From: Cheiracanthium punctorium
Lineage: Eukaryota; Arthropoda; Arachnida; Araneae; Cheiracanthiidae
Length of the DNA stretch: 64,000 nt
Assembly (NCBI GenBank): GCA_038373885.1
Contig: JAWZYV010016590.1
Location: 310,001-374,000, forward strand
Direction: 5' to 3'
A model generated the notes under the pieces. The model made no database searches, was not told the origin of the DNA, and was given only the letters and a program-made list of their open reading frames with translations. Of this stretch, positions 1 to 13,813 are shown piece by piece. The position numbers and the translations under genes are program-made. Position 1 is the stretch's first letter. Every line of letters begins with the position of its first letter.

Positions 1-66
1 TCGCAACCCAATTATTTGATTTTATATTTAATTTTAAAATGTGTCAGGGACTTTTGTACACCCTGT
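1..66. mobile_element. Terminus of a Tc1/mariner-type element cut by the window edge
   Basis: The sequence ends in ...ACACCCTGTA at about 57-66. Read on the minus strand this is TA followed by CAGGGTGT, the terminal motif shared by several mariner-type elements elsewhere in this window (13,374, 31,472, 54,406). Only one end is visible, so neither the length nor the coding content of the element can be judged. Confidence 0.45.
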
Positions 67-3000
67 ATATTGAATGTGCATATGTATTTTACCAGGGAAA
101 ATATAAATGAAAATTTTACAAAATGCAAATATTTTATTGCACGGTTTACTTCTCAAACTTAATGAAATCTTCAAGAAATAATAATAATAATAATAAAGAT
201 ATAACATATTTATGCAAATTACTTCGTTTTCCTGCTATTGTAAAATGAACTCTGTAAGCATAAATAAGGTGTTTAAAAAATATATAAATAATATTAAGTT
301 TTACTTATTAAAAACATTTTTAAATAAAAGCATTTAATAACTAACCTGTCGCCACAAATTAAATATCCTTCAGAAAGGGAAGGGGGGGAAAGCTCAAAAT
401 TTTTCAGCAGAAAAACAAAAGAAAAATAAGATGGTTCACACATACAAATGCAGAAATAAAAAGAAGTATAATCTAACGAACGTAATTTTTTCTAGGTACA
501 AAAAAAGTCTAGGTCAGAAATCAGAAGAGGGAAAAAAAAAAAACACACACATATGTACACACATACACACAAGTTAGCTTCTATTTCTTGTTCTTGCAGA
601 AGAAAAAGATAAGAACCATGAGTTATGGTTTAGCCCATATGTCTTATGATATCATTCTTAATCAGAACGTATGAAGGATCAGGCCTGTCAGAGGAAATTC
701 TTTTTGAGTTAAAGGGAAAAAATGCCTTTTTTCTCCTTACCTTTTCAATGAAGAATGAGAATGTTACTTTTTTCTATACATCTATTCACGCTACTCATAT
801 GTTTATATAAATGAAATGTATTTTTACAGATATATATTATGCTGGATATCTTACTAAAACCTTATTTAGAGAAAAGGGTATAGTAATTTTTATCTAATTT
901 AATTCCCAAAGAGCGCTTTGTTATGCTCAAGGGTCTCAAAGGATGAAGTCGTTATTTATGAAGATAAATCAGAGAGCAACGATTTAAGAGAACAATATAG
1001 ATTTTTCATTTGTTTATTTCTTTTCGTTTGAGCCTTTTTATAAGTTTGAATGTATCGGTGTACGTATTTTTCGAATTGAAATATTTTCAGTAAGTTCCTA
1101 TATCTGCAATTTGTTAATTATTTTGTACCACTTATGATGAAAAATAATTTGAGGCTTTTTATTATTATTATTATCATTATTATTATTTTAGTTATCCATC
1201 GAGCAATCATTCAACCTTATAAATTCTCCTTCCACAAATGAATAAATACATTATATTAAATTAAAATATACAAATGAAAACTATATGTTTACGCTAGAAT
1301 TCACATTTTAAAAATGGGTGATAATATTAGCTTATAAACTGGCTTAAATCAAGTGCGCGAAAAAAAATCATTGTTTTTCCCTATTTGACGCCTTCTTTTT
1401 AAATTAACAATTTACCTGAATATTCGTTTATACAGCTGGAGGGAATGCAATTTTCTCCTAGACCCAAAGTACAGAAAAAATCAAGGACAAATTTAAAGAG
1501 TTTATAAAGAACAAATGACATTTAAAGAAAAACTTAAACAAGAATTAAAAGTTTTTAGAAGAAATAAGTTACATTCACACCTTCGAAATAAATATCGTGT
1601 TCTTCTCAGAACGTCCGAAACCTTATTTTCACATTGAAAATACGTACGCTGGTACAGTGTTTCCAAGAACTGAAAATGATGGTGGCTAAAATGGCTCTTA
1701 ATATTTTCATCAAGTGGTCATTTTAAATTTTTAGGGGCCAGTTTATTATAGGGTAAACAGTACAGTTATTGGGGCCTGAAGTGCAACTAGTGAGAGGGTG
1801 TTTGACTATAAAAAGGTGAAAATTTAGTACCTCTGAAGATGATATTTTCTGATAATTCATAGATAAAGTACCTGAACCTAAAAATAAAAAAAAAACTTAA
1901 ATAGGTAGTATTTTCTATTAGAACTACCGTGGGATATATTAGCGTAGAATTTACTTATCATTTAGTTTGTTGTAAGGCGCCTGTTAAGATAATGCAATTT
2001 TGAATATGGGAAACACTTTTAATTTAATATGACACGAAATATTTATTTACGCACCATACAGTGCTTTAATTTACATTTTCAGAGATTAATTATTAGTTAA
2101 TAACATTCGGCCTCTCTTATGAGTTTTTTTTTATCCTTTCTTCCCAAGCCAAGTTATAATCGACACTACCTATTCGTAAAACAAACTGTGCAAGCTAACT
2201 CAGAAATATATTAGAATGCGAGACGAGACGAGACGTATATTTACAGCTGTTTTGCAAGACGAGGAAGGTTTATTTTTCATCTCGCGTTCATCCCTATTGG
2301 ATATTAACTTTTACATCACTTCATTTGCAATATTGTGCCGATATAACTGAATGTCTTTTTTATAAAGTAATTAAATATCATTTGCCTAAACTGGCAAAAT
2401 TCTTGCAATGCATCGTTTACACTTACAAATTTGCCAAACTACTCTAATAAAGTAACTAGACTTCTTTATTTTTAATCTAAAAATTTTCAGGGGCCGAATT
2501 GACCCCCCTAACATTTTTTTTTTTTCTCGTGGTGGCCAAAAACGTGCTGCTGGTGGCCTTGGCGCGGCAATTTGGCTTCTTTCGATGCACTGTTCTGGCA
2601 GCACGAATGCATTTTAGGCGCAAAAACTAAATTGACAGACACAAACTCTAGAATCCTTTAGCTTATATGTTCATTGTATATCGTTTAATTAGAGTAGTGT
2701 AGTAATTTTATTCTCTTATGTTACAATCACCAGTCTGACACAACCTATACTATTTGAAAATGGTATCGTAAGCAAATGAATTCCGTATCGCAATCTGTTT
2801 ATTTTGAATCGGCCATAAAAATTTTGTACCTTGCAATTTTCAAAGGAAAGATTTTATATGTGATTTTTATCAAATTTTGTGGCAAATTATTTCGGGAGTG
2901 ACAGTTTGATTCACACTCGAATGTTTTATCTTGGGAATGAAGTTTTAAGCAAATTTTTTGCTGTTTGTGTTCGCTCTAATGAATATAGGTTAGATAAGGT

Positions 3001-4964
3001 AATTATGAAAGTGGAGTATTTGTGACCAATGCTTTAAAAAATGGTAATACTAGAGTTTTGTCAAAGCAATAGACATCGTGTGATTTCCATGATAGGTGCA
3101 TTTCATCTCTAAGGTTAGAAATTATTTAATATTCATTTTATCTGTCTATTTATTGTGGTGCGTGTGTTCAATTTTGCAATACATTAAAGTCAAGCTGTTG
3201 AAATACAATATACGCTTTTTCGTTTCTTATGCGGTGATGAAGAATAAATAAACACAATGCAGAAAAATAAAAATAAACAAAAAACCTAAGCAAGATTCAC
3301 GACGTTTCTTTTCATCCATTACGCACAAGCAGCCCATGCTTCAAATGGAATATCTTTACAAACAAGAAAATCATTTCTACTACTCATGCTAAAAATCCAA
3401 TTCATTTTCTATCCACTAATCGGGAGGGGGCGGAGGGATGAATCAAATGCACATTCAAGTAACGATTTCATAAATAATGCTTCCCTTTTCAGTCATCAGA
3501 AAATATTAATATCCAACCAGAAACCTCTCCCCTGCACCAAAACATGAAATGAAAAAAAAAAAACAGTTTTTTTTTTTTTTTTTTTTTCCATTCCAATCTT
3601 TTCCCATGTAAAAGAAAATCTGAAAGAAAAATTACGACTTCGATTTGATGAAAATCGCTCGATACGATTATCGGTAGTATTTTTTAAATCTGAAATCTTC
3701 CTAGAAAAAAAAATAAATAAATAAAAATCTTATAAAAAGGCACTTTGTGTGGTTGCCAAACCGACTTTTTAAAGTAAGGTGTTATTTGTTAATGTTTGTA
3801 TACGGCTGCAGCCGAAAGGAATTTGCATATTTTGGTAGACACGACAATGACTCAGTGATTATCACTGCAACCAGCCCAGGATATGTCTTTTAATTTATCG
3901 AAAGGGGGAAGAGAAATTTGACTTGTAAATCCGTTTACGCCAGGGAAATGCAAATTGGTTTATTGTCTGTACAGGAATCGAGTATAACGTTGAGTACGGA
4001 CAAAGAAAACACTTTTGTTATTTTTGTTGCCTTTCAACTTAAACTGATTTTATAAAATACATCAATGTTTAACAGCATTTTTTGTAGAAAATATTTTTCC
4101 CCCATCTTTCCACGCAAAAAGCAATCCACGTTTAGTATGCATCCTAGAGTTTTGGATTTAGAAAATATTTCAATGTATAAATTTATAACGCACTTTAGTT
4201 CCATTAAATTTTCTTGTGAAATTCAGATTCACACTAGTTATCGAACTGTCACACTCTCTAAAGATGCACTGAAAAATAATTTCTTCAACACACGGAGATT
4301 TTGCCAGAATATATCCTTTATTTGACGAATATCCGTTTTTCTTTACTTTTACTTTTTTTTTCCCTCTTTCAGATTCAATGACTTTTTTTCCCTCCTCTTC
4401 AGATTTCGGGAAGAAGAATTCAGGGAAATTTTACGTTTCCATAGAGTACGGAAATTATTCATTGAAAAATTAATAATTAATAATAACACTTGTCAACAAA
4501 AAATATTTTTTTCGGGGGGGAGGGGTTTCTGTTCTCATGCTTAAATTCTGATTCTAAACATTGAAAAACACTTAAATTTTCATTTTTAGTTCTTAAAGTT
4601 TGCTTTTGTCTGATTTACGTCGATAAGCATATTTTAATTTATTTCATAAACGGAAGATGGCAGCACTTTGATTAACCCGAAAGTAAACTGCATTATTATT
4701 TGCAACTCTGTAGTATTGCTTGTAGTATTATTTGTAGTATTATTTGTAATATTATTATTTGTTTGTATTATTATTTGCTCATACGAACATAAAAGAAATA
4801 CGAAAAATATTCAGTTAGACATTAAATTCTTATTATTTTACATTTATATGTTATTGTTTATCACAAATCTTGAATAAAAAAGACTTTTATATCCAGAAAA
4901 AAACTTTTCTGATCATAATTTACAGTGGATTTATGAAAAAAAGTATAAAAGTCAGTGAATTTTG

Positions 4965-5003
<39 letters not shown>

Positions 5004-5713
5004 TTAATTTCTGCAAAAGGAAACTTTCTTAAAAAAAAAAAAAAATTATTTACCTTAGTTTTGGCGTAGGAGAAACTAAAATTTAACATGTAGAAGTCAG
5101 ACCAAAAATCGTGTTGACCGGCGTAATGATTAATTTAATGATAATTGATAAATTAGTGTATAATGACGAATTTTTCTGAAAGTGCAGGTAAGCGACTATA
5201 ATATTGTCAAAGATTCACACTCAAACAAAACTACACCTCTTAAAATGTACAAGGAACTATTTTTGTACACGCATGTACAAGGTGAAAACAATTATTGGCT
5301 TTCAAATAACAGGACTATTTCGCATGTGAATGAATTTGAATGTATTTTGCGTAATGTTAGAAGTAACCTGATATTTGAAACTACAGTAGAAATTTTGATC
5401 AGTTAAATGTCTAATAGTAACGTGGATTAAAGTAATTTTAGAATGCGTTGGACATTAAACTTTATTTTGGTTTTTAAAATAGCTTAAATCTAATTAAACA
5501 CTTATTTAAGAGTGTGGGCGGAGCATTATTTAAATTACAACTTTTCTCTTCAATTCTGAGTATCATAACTGCATCATTTGATTGAATTTAAACAGGGGAC
5601 TTTTACAGCCAGTTAATAATGAAGAAATCGTCCCAAAAGCCTTGCTTCTAGCTGTTATCTTTTTAATGCGAGGTATGTCTTATTTGCAGTATATATTGTG
5701 CTTTAATTATTAG

Positions 5714-5714
<1 letters not shown>
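67..5714. other. Gene-free AT-rich stretch with microsatellites
   Basis: I see no coding region or recognisable element here. It holds short AAT/ATT runs (about 178-197 and 1160-1195), an A-run next to a T-run near 3552-3588, and an A-run of about 35 bases at 4966-5000. A TA-rich low-complexity patch near 4680-4770 consists of imperfect repeats of TATTATTTGTAG. The small open frames are AT-rich chance frames without recognisable domains. Confidence 0.5.

Positions 5715-5754
<40 letters not shown>
5715..5754. repeat. (TA)n microsatellite
   Basis: About twenty uninterrupted TA dinucleotides, flanked by AT-rich unique sequence. It can extrude as a cruciform and is likely to vary in length between individuals. 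Confidence 0.95.
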
Positions 5755-5756
<2 letters not shown>

Positions 5757-8700
5757 ATTAAATATAATTAGATGTATGTTCGTAACTGAATACATACTCA
5801 GAAATATACATTCAAACAAATAAAAAAAATCCATACTTGCACACAAATGAATTAGGAATAATCGCTTTATCCGAAAACATAAATTTTATAATACTGGCAT
5901 TAACAATGTTTAGAAAAATACAATTCGCATTTCAGGGTAATTGTACAATAGAACCAAAGAAAAAAAAAACACAATTTTATTAAATTACATTGTTTTATTT
6001 CTATCAAAATGAAGTAATCAAAAGATATACTTTATTTAATTACCGCTCTCTACCTATCCAGATATAATGAGTTCTTTTCAAAAGGCACCTTATTATCTTA
6101 TATAATTGGATATCTATTTCTTCACTAATTGAGCCATCATCTTTGATTAACTTAGAAGAAGGCGATATTCCCATATAACCCTGAGAACGGATATTTTGAT
6201 GATGAGTTTTCGCTGGAAGTGGTTATTGTTGGCGCTTTCCCCTTTTCTTCCCTGATAAACGCATTACGGAATGAATCAAAGTTATAACAGTAGCTTTAGA
6301 AAGACTACGGAGAATTTACTGCGATAGCTTGTGTTTTTATTCCGTTGTTGAATATTTTATAATTTAAGCTCGAAATTTGTTCGTTTAAGTAACCGAGTTT
6401 GGATAATTGAACGAGATTAATAAAATGCACCTTTTTTTTAAAATGTGAATACATATTCAGCACACATTTAAAAATACATGGTGTGGCTATCAAATAACGA
6501 GGTTGACGCTGTAAAACATTCTATTTTGATTTCATACGAGCATATCCTTTTCCTTTTCTACTGAAAATTAATTTGCTTGACTTTGATTTAAAAAACGGGG
6601 GCATTACTTTCCTGTACACCTAATCTTTATTTAATGACGTTTCTTTATCGCATTTATTCTGTAAAAAAGGAAAAATATTTCTCATCGTCTGTGGAATTTA
6701 ATCTAGTTATTATTAAAAGAAATCGCAGAAAATAAAAGATAAAATAAGGATTATCTTTTATATTTTAGTAATGATCTGCAACTACATTTCTAATGCTGTT
6801 TATTAAATATCATGCAAGTTCTAATCTCATTCGGAATTCTTCTTAATCAAAATAATTTAACCAGCATGGTTTATAATACATACATATTTTTAGTCTCGTA
6901 TAATGACAGGTTCAAGTTATTTTAATTTAATGTGCTCTCACACTGAATAATGCATTGACATCATTTAATAGGTCTACATATTTTAACTCTAGTCGGTCCA
7001 TTTTTTATCAATTTATCCTACCCGCATGCGAAAGAGAAATCAAATAACTTCTTCAGCATGAACACTTGGAGCAATAAAGTACAACTTGCGAAACATTTTT
7101 AATGCAGTTTACATCCTCCGTCAGTGCATACGTATCATCAATATTCAACTGAAAATCTAGCGCATCAGGATTAAGGGCAGTATAAACGCACCTAACAACA
7201 TACTTAATCACTACGGAGCTCCATCGTGCGACACTTTAACAACTAACAGTTAAGTTATTACTGCATTCTTGATTGGCCCCTATCAATTCATTCCGGGCTT
7301 GCCACTTAACTATTCAGTGAGTTGAAGGATTAACTCATTCCGGTAAACCAGAGGCGTGACTCTGGAATTGCCCTGGAGCCAGGAAAAGCTTTTAATATGT
7401 ATAGGAAGGGACATAAACATGTATTAACGGTCAACCGCGGAATGAGAAGCGCCCGACAGTATTTTTAAAAAAGAAGTGTAGGCGAGCGAAGTGGCTACTG
7501 TTGATGCGATCAATAAAGTGTTCCCTATCTGGTAGAGCTGCACAAGAATAAATTCTTTTTATCGTTTTCGATTATAGAAAATGTTGTGGGTGCAATTGGT
7601 ATTTGAGGAGATTTTCAGATTTGGAGTTTTCGAGGAGTTATCTGTTTATGAAATAGGATATCCGAAGATTCGTAATAATTACTTTGTGTGTTTCTCCCAC
7701 CCGCCCGCTTTTATTTTTGTTAATTTTTAAAAGACCTTTTTTTCAATTTCTAATAATACTAGATTAAAATACTTTTGATACTGAGACTAGTTTATGGGGA
7801 AAAAATCATTTATATAAATAAAAAATTGTTCTTATTTTATTACATTTACGTGTTGACTATGATACATTGGCTGCTGTAAATAGAATGTTTTTCTTAAATA
7901 TAAAGGATTCTTCTTATAATTAGAAATGAGTGGTCGTTTGGTGAAAAGAAGGTGAAGGTGAAAAATAATTAAGTAAATGAAAGTATTTAAATGAGAAAAG
8001 CAGCTTCTGGTATTGTTATCTCTTTTTTTTATTAAAATATTTACATGTATAAAGAGAAATAACTAAATTCGATCCGAAAGATTTAAAACCTAGTCACAAC
8101 CTTTTTTTTTCAAGCATTTTTTTAAAGTATGCAAATATCATTCTGTGTTGTTATCACATTTGATACTGGAAAGAAAATTATCCGTTTATTTTTCAATTTC
8201 TATTGATAGACGGCAACCCTTATGATCTGCGATAAAACAGCTCATTAAAGAAATTTATGATCTCACGAACTTGGTGGTAAGATGGTAGCTATACTTCCCA
8301 GGGCTTCAAAAAATTGGTTCTTTTCTTTTCTTTCTTTCACTTTTTTCTTAATTGAATGCTTTACAGTGTCGCATTCATTTCTTGAAATTATTCCGGAATT
8401 TTAGAAACAACGAAAGCAATTATAAATAGAAATACATTACCTTCTATCACATAATCTGTAACAATCACATTTACCACTTCATAAAATCTTTCAACTCACC
8501 TGAAAGAGAAACAAAATTGTTTGAGATATATTTATATAAAGAAAATCTAATAATAGATATTTTACATGCAGAACCTATTTTACATCTTTAATTTGATCAG
8601 CATGAACAAAAGAAGCCACTATCTTCAAATCAGGCTAGGACATTAGATTGTGGATAAGGCTATCCTCCTCAATGGGTAACACTGTCAACTGAACAGTAAA

Positions 8701-9953
8701 GCATCTTACGAAACAGTGTCATTATCAAAAGAAGAAAAATGGGGAAAACCTTGAAAATATCAGCAGGCTTGAAAAACTGTAGAAGGCAGAGAATGTACCT
8801 CACCTAAACCATAAGCTACTAAAGGTCGGTAGTTCGTTCCTTGGAAACTAAAACTCTACATCAAGGAGACACGAATCGAAAACATGCATGATATTTTCCA
8901 ATTAACTCATGGTTGTTCATGGTGATGTGAATTATCATTAGAAAATAAAAAAGGATTTCAAAATAAATTAACCTTCTGATTTTTCTTTATATTGAATTTG
9001 GAACTGTTTATAACAAATCCTTATCATGTGAATAACTTATGAACAACCTGTAAGCAGACTTTTTGTTACCCCTGCTACGGTGGCATAATGTAGCAGATTG
9101 TATTGGTATACTACATTAATATACAACGGCTTAAAGTTGCTGACTGAAAATCATCGATCTTTTGCCCTATCATAAAACATGTAGTACTAGGAAACTACGT
9201 AGTATCGTACCAACTCTGTTGCAGATAGTTCACATGTACACATTAACAAGCTATGCTGACTCAAAAGACGCATCCACATGTCATATCACTCATATGCTAG
9301 AACTTCACAGCGAGACGTTGCAGAGAACCCCCGACATGATGAAAAGTTCTGTTCATAAAACCTCTTACAAAACAAGCCGTGAGATAATCTTTTTTCCTTA
9401 AGATGACAAATCACCTAGCGACGACAGTGCAATGCGCAGCGTGCCTCTGTGTAGTGTAAATATGTGTCAAATAGACAGTTTGTGCGAAATGTCACATGCG
9501 AATCTAAAGAAAAAAAATATCTCGACTATTTTTTGTTAGTCCTTAGATATAGCTTCAAATACATACGGTAAAATATGTATATTTTCGAGGTCTCTCTGTG
9601 TTTATTTTTTGAAAAACAACGCACAGTACAGTTTGGGAATCTAACATTCCAAGAGAAAATTTACTACATCTGTCCTAAGAATTATATAGAATAGACATTT
9701 TAATGCTGCTTTGATGTAGATTCTGTGATAAAGCGGCACTGAAAATTTTTATGCATTGCCGGCTAAAAAAAAAAACAATTTTTTTTTAGAGTATTGAGGT
9801 CAGTGAAAATATATACGAAACGGAACGTAAAATCTTATGTGTTAAAATAAATGTAAGTCTTTTATACTTTTATAACCAGAGATTGATGGTATATTTTGTA
9901 CCGCCTTTTTTAATAGCACTATGGGTTTTTAATGGTATTTCGTGTGCTTCTCA
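5755..9953. other. Gene-free stretch; one less AT-rich block at about 7190-7520
   Basis: No gene or element is recognised. Between about 7190 and 7520 the base composition is more balanced and complex than the flanks, with few homopolymers. That can mark a conserved noncoding element or a 5' exon, but no open frame of note covers it. Confidence 0.4.
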
Positions 9954-10073
9954 CCCAAGCAGCATTAAAATTTCTCTGAACGTCTATTAACGTACAAAGA
10001 ATGTTCAGTAAAGTTCTGTGAACGTTCTTTGAACGTCAGTAGACGTTCAAAGAACATTGCTGTGCTGCTTGGG
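9954..10073. mobile_element. Palindromic MITE-like element, termini CCCAAGCAGCA
   Basis: A 120-bp near-perfect inverted repeat starts with CCCAAGCAGCA and ends with TGCTGCTTGGG. Its inner part keeps alternating GAACGT and TTCTTTGAACGT motifs that also pair across the centre, so the whole unit can fold into one long hairpin. It has no coding capacity. This shape is typical of a short nonautonomous DNA transposon. No target-site duplication stands out, so the superfamily stays open. Confidence 0.75.
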
Positions 10074-11370
10074 CAGAGTCTCCAGATTCTCTGTTCCTCC
10101 AGATCGCTGAAAGTGGAAGTACTTCTCCTATCTACTCCCATCAACTAACTAGTCCAGCCAGCGGGAGAACTTGAAGCTCCACAAATTTTATGAATACCTC
10201 TGCGTATACACGTGGTATTTCATTTAGTTAGGTTCGAACAGAAATTCGACACTTCATCTCTCAGGGCAGCAGATAGATTATACCCTCAAAAATTTTGTTT
10301 CTACTTCTTCATTGACTCTATGTAACAATAAATTTTATTTTACCCTTTTATTTCTTGTTAATGTTAATCTTGGTTAACTCGTTATTTGAGAAAAATTCAT
10401 TCAATGTGCCATTTACAATTTTTCTCAATCTCGGCATTGTTCTTATGTGTTTACCAACAGAAAAATGAGTCCTGCTGGCAGATGGCAAATACTTAAATAT
10501 TTTAAACAGATAGAATACATGATGTGATGTATTTAAACAATCTGTGAGAATCATCACAGATACATTGTAATAATCCAAAAATTGCTAATCGTTAATTGTG
10601 ACTAATACTTGAAAGGCAAATTAACGAAATATCATGATACATGACACCAACAGAGTAAATAGATTTAGAGACCGTAAAATGCATGTATTTTAGTGGTAAT
10701 CATTTTTAATCTGTAGAAGCAATGTTCATTAAAACTTCTTTCTGTGTTGTAGAAAATATTATCTTCTACACGTTTTAAATGCTTTTCCAATTTTATTTGC
10801 AAATAGCAACGATATTATTATTATTATTATTATTATGATACAAACTCTTAAAATTCTGATGAAACTTTTATAGGCGAAGCTTAATACATTTGATAATATA
10901 TGTGTTAAAGTTACCCGACTAACAAATATGTCAGTTTCAGAAACATTTATACGCTGTTATTTTATTTACTTAATTTTAAAAAGGAAAAAAAAGAAAACCT
11001 TTTTAAAAAATTAATTATTATTTATAAATGCGGAACTGTAATCTATTATTTGTAAATGCATTTTTCATTTATGACATAATTTCCAGCAAATTCCGTATGG
11101 TATTTCCGTCCAATGCGCATTCACAGAAAATATAAAAAAATTCCAATCCCTCCGAGAAATGTCAAAATTGAATCCTAACAAATGAACCATCTGACTCCTG
11201 AATCATATCTGGAGATCTCTGGTGCTCTTGAAGATAGACGTCCAACGCGTACATGATGAGTGACAAAAATAAAGAATCGTATAATGCTTTCAAGGAACAG
11301 TAGAAAAGATAATCTCTTTTTTATATTTTATTTTATTTTTTTCTCTCGTCCCATGGAAAATGACAGATCT
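10074..11370. other. Gene-free stretch
   Basis: AT-rich sequence with an ATT microsatellite near 10,815-10,836. I see nothing else that can be supported. Confidence 0.4.
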
Positions 11371-11480
11371 TTCGTTCCTCTTCCCCGTTTTGTCGACAAC
11401 CTAACACGAAGTATGGCTGGAAGCGGTTTAAATGTCGCTGACAGGCAATTAGTGGAGTGTACGATATGTTCCAGAAAATA
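11371..11480 (+). other. Weak candidate exon with a CxxC motif
   Basis: A pyrimidine-rich tract (about 11,330-11,350) precedes ATGACAG, which would serve as a splice acceptor near 11,370. The frame that follows is of mixed composition and includes the motif VECTICSRKY, a Cys-x2-Cys pair like the first half of C2HC zinc fingers. A weak donor (CAAG followed by GTGTTT) lies near 11,480. The His and second Cys of such a finger are not seen in this frame, so they would have to come from the next exon. I do not recognise a gene, and a chance frame is quite possible. Confidence 0.15.
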
Positions 11481-11530
11481 TCGTCAAGGTGTTTTATGTT
11501 GCTCCAGAGTTAAAATGAAATGCTGTTAAA

Positions 11531-13143
11531 TTTGACACTTGATGTAGTTAAGGTGGAAAGACACCTAATAAAAGAATTGAGTTTTCTTATTGAGATGTGA
11601 TAGCGCTGTCTAATTTTTGCTTAAAGGTTGTTTCAGATAGAATCGGAAAATTCAGTATAATTTATAGCATTAACATAATTCCCGCTGACGTCTGCACTGA
11701 GGATTCTTATTGAGAGAGAGACAACCATAAAATTACTTCAGATTTTCTATCTGGTGTATTTTTTTTCCCCTTCAAATATTTAAATTTCTATTTTTTCGAT
11801 AAAATAAATACAGCAGTTTATGCGTGGCAAAAACTTTCAAGCTAAAATTGAAAAGAGTGTATTTTGTATTTACAAAAGTTTTAACCGGACGTTTATGAAA
11901 TTTTTATAAGATTTATGATAAATGCGTTAAAAAATTCAAAAGCATCTTATACTGAATAGGGAATGTGGAATTAGAAAATGTAAAGATTGGACTTGTTTAT
12001 ATTAGATATCGCAGTCAGATTTTTATAAATGTTTTTTGAATAATTACCTTACTTTTTTACTACTATTATATTTTTTGCATATTTATACTTTAACTACCAA
12101 AATTTCTCGAAATTTATATAAAAAGAAAAAAAAAGAAAGGTGTTTCTGTAAAGCATACCAAAAAGGATTACTTAACATAGGAGTTTTTTTTTCTTTTCTT
12201 TTTGTAAAAGAAAATGTTGTTTAAGTAAAATAAGACGATATTCAACATCGTTAATGATGTTTCCACTGACTTTTTACAACTAACGCTGATATTTTCTACT
12301 CTCTATTTATTAAAATAATGTACTTTGAAAAATAAAATTTGCAGATGAACGATATACCACACACAGTTTTTGATGGGGGGTTAGGAGCGGACGGGGCAAC
12401 AATGTTGTTATGTCATACTCGTGTTGTAACGAATTTTCAAATTTTTGTGACATTTGCTAACGTTTGTGTAATGTGTATGGGTCAGCACATTTCCTTTGTT
12501 ATATCAGATTTATGGACGAAAGATATAAATCAAAACCTTCAGATTAATTCTGATGTGCGCAGCATCCAACAAGCAAAGCAAATTAACAGAGAGAGGAGCT
12601 TGACCTACTTCACGCCAATCGCCTAAGCATACGGTCTTGGATTCGATTCAGACTCATACCCTGGTTGTAAAAAATGTGCCTTCTATGTACTAGTAAAAAC
12701 ATTCTTTGAGTTGTTCACTTTAATCACAAGCATTTATAAGCGCTTTCTTGGAACCAAGCACGCAAGTCTGAAAATAAATGTTCCAGATACAACAGCAACA
12801 ACAACATTGAAGACAGAACGTTGACTACTGATGCTCTTCGAAATTGCCAAAGCTACAGTGTTGGCCTCCGCGTAGTAATTAATTTCAAGAAGGCACCCTT
12901 TCATTAAAAATACATTTTGTGAGTTACAATTGAGTAAGGTTTTTATAAAACTGATAGTTAAGGTTGTTACGCTGAGTAAGACAGTTGGTGATGAGAGGCT
13001 ATCAAGTCTTGTGACAAAGCGTGACATAAAGAAACGGGGAGGCCAAATTTTGCCGAAAAAAGTGGTACGTAAATTTGTGAAAGCTCTCTTTAAATAAAAA
13101 ATTCCTTCGCAAAACAGCTACATTCGTAACACAAGAGGATTGT
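11531..13143. other. Gene-free stretch
   Basis: No element or gene is recognised. Frames at 12,339-12,626 (+) and 12,734-13,027 (-) are open but show no domain. The stretch near 12,590-12,650 has a GATTCGATTC string resembling a Pol III box B, but no matching box A, so no tRNA or SINE is called. Confidence 0.35.
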
Positions 13144-13337
13144 CAGAGCCTTATTATCGCATGGGCAAATCGGGACTTTGCCCAGGGCCCCCGGCTCGAA
13201 AAGGGCCTCAGTTTAAAATGCTGTTCCGAAATATTCTTTTTCATATCAAAATTTTATGAAAAATAAGTCAAAACCATAGATGATGGCCCTCAAATTCACC
13301 AATGCTCGGGGCCCCTGTTGGTCATAATCAGACCCTG
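13144..13337. mobile_element. hAT-type MITE, 194 bp
   Basis: The left end reads CAGAGCCTTATTATCGC and the right end, read inward, CAGGGTCTGATTATGACC. These are imperfect inverted termini of the CAG-GCC type common in hAT elements, followed by GGGCCC-rich subterminal sequence on both sides. The flanking octamers AGGATTGT (13,136-13,143) and AGGACTAT (13,338-13,345) match at 6 of 8 positions, as expected for a decayed 8-bp target duplication. There is no coding capacity. Confidence 0.7.
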
Positions 13338-13373
13338 AGGACTATTTACTCCCATCCACTCTACGTGCTCATA

Positions 13374-13813
13374 CAAAGTGTTTCAAAATTAGAGGAGCAA
13401 ACTTCTAGGAGGGGTAGGTTACACCAGTACGGTTCCGAATCACACACCAATGTGGGGTCGGAAAAGTCATCTTCATGTACCTGTCTCAATCACTTTGGAA
13501 GAAGCGTTGAATTGTGTGCTTATTTCTTAACAAGTTTCATAAAGAACGCGCTGTCCTCCGACAATTTCATCCATGTAATGGAAAAAAAAAATCCGAGTTA
13601 ACAATTTTTTATGAAGTGCAATCTGTGAAAGATGCGTTGGTTTTTCAAAAACCGTGATCGGAAATTTCGCTATTACTTGAACTCTTCTTCTGAAGTGATT
13701 ATTAACAGGTACACGAAGACAACGTTTCCGACCGGACACCGCTGTCATTCGGACCCGTCTTTGTGTAACTTTCCTTTCCTAGAAGTTTCTTCCTCTAATT
13801 TTGAAACACCCTG
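13374..13813. mobile_element. Tc1/mariner-type MITE, 440 bp
   Basis: Inverted termini of about 37 bp: the left begins CAAAGTGTTTCAAAATTAG and the right, read inward, CAGGGTGTTTCAAAATTAG, both continuing through a GAGGA...AAACTTCTAGG block. TA dinucleotides flank both ends (13,372-13,373 and 13,814-13,815), the target duplication of Tc1/mariner elements. The inside has frames on both strands but no transposase motif, so this is a nonautonomous deletion derivative or MITE. It lies 36 bp from the hAT-type MITE to its left. Confidence 0.85.

Noticed and set aside
12595..12655. tRNA-like or SINE-like box B (GATTCGATTC)
   Set aside because: No convincing box A, cloverleaf or poly(A)/T tail at the right distance.
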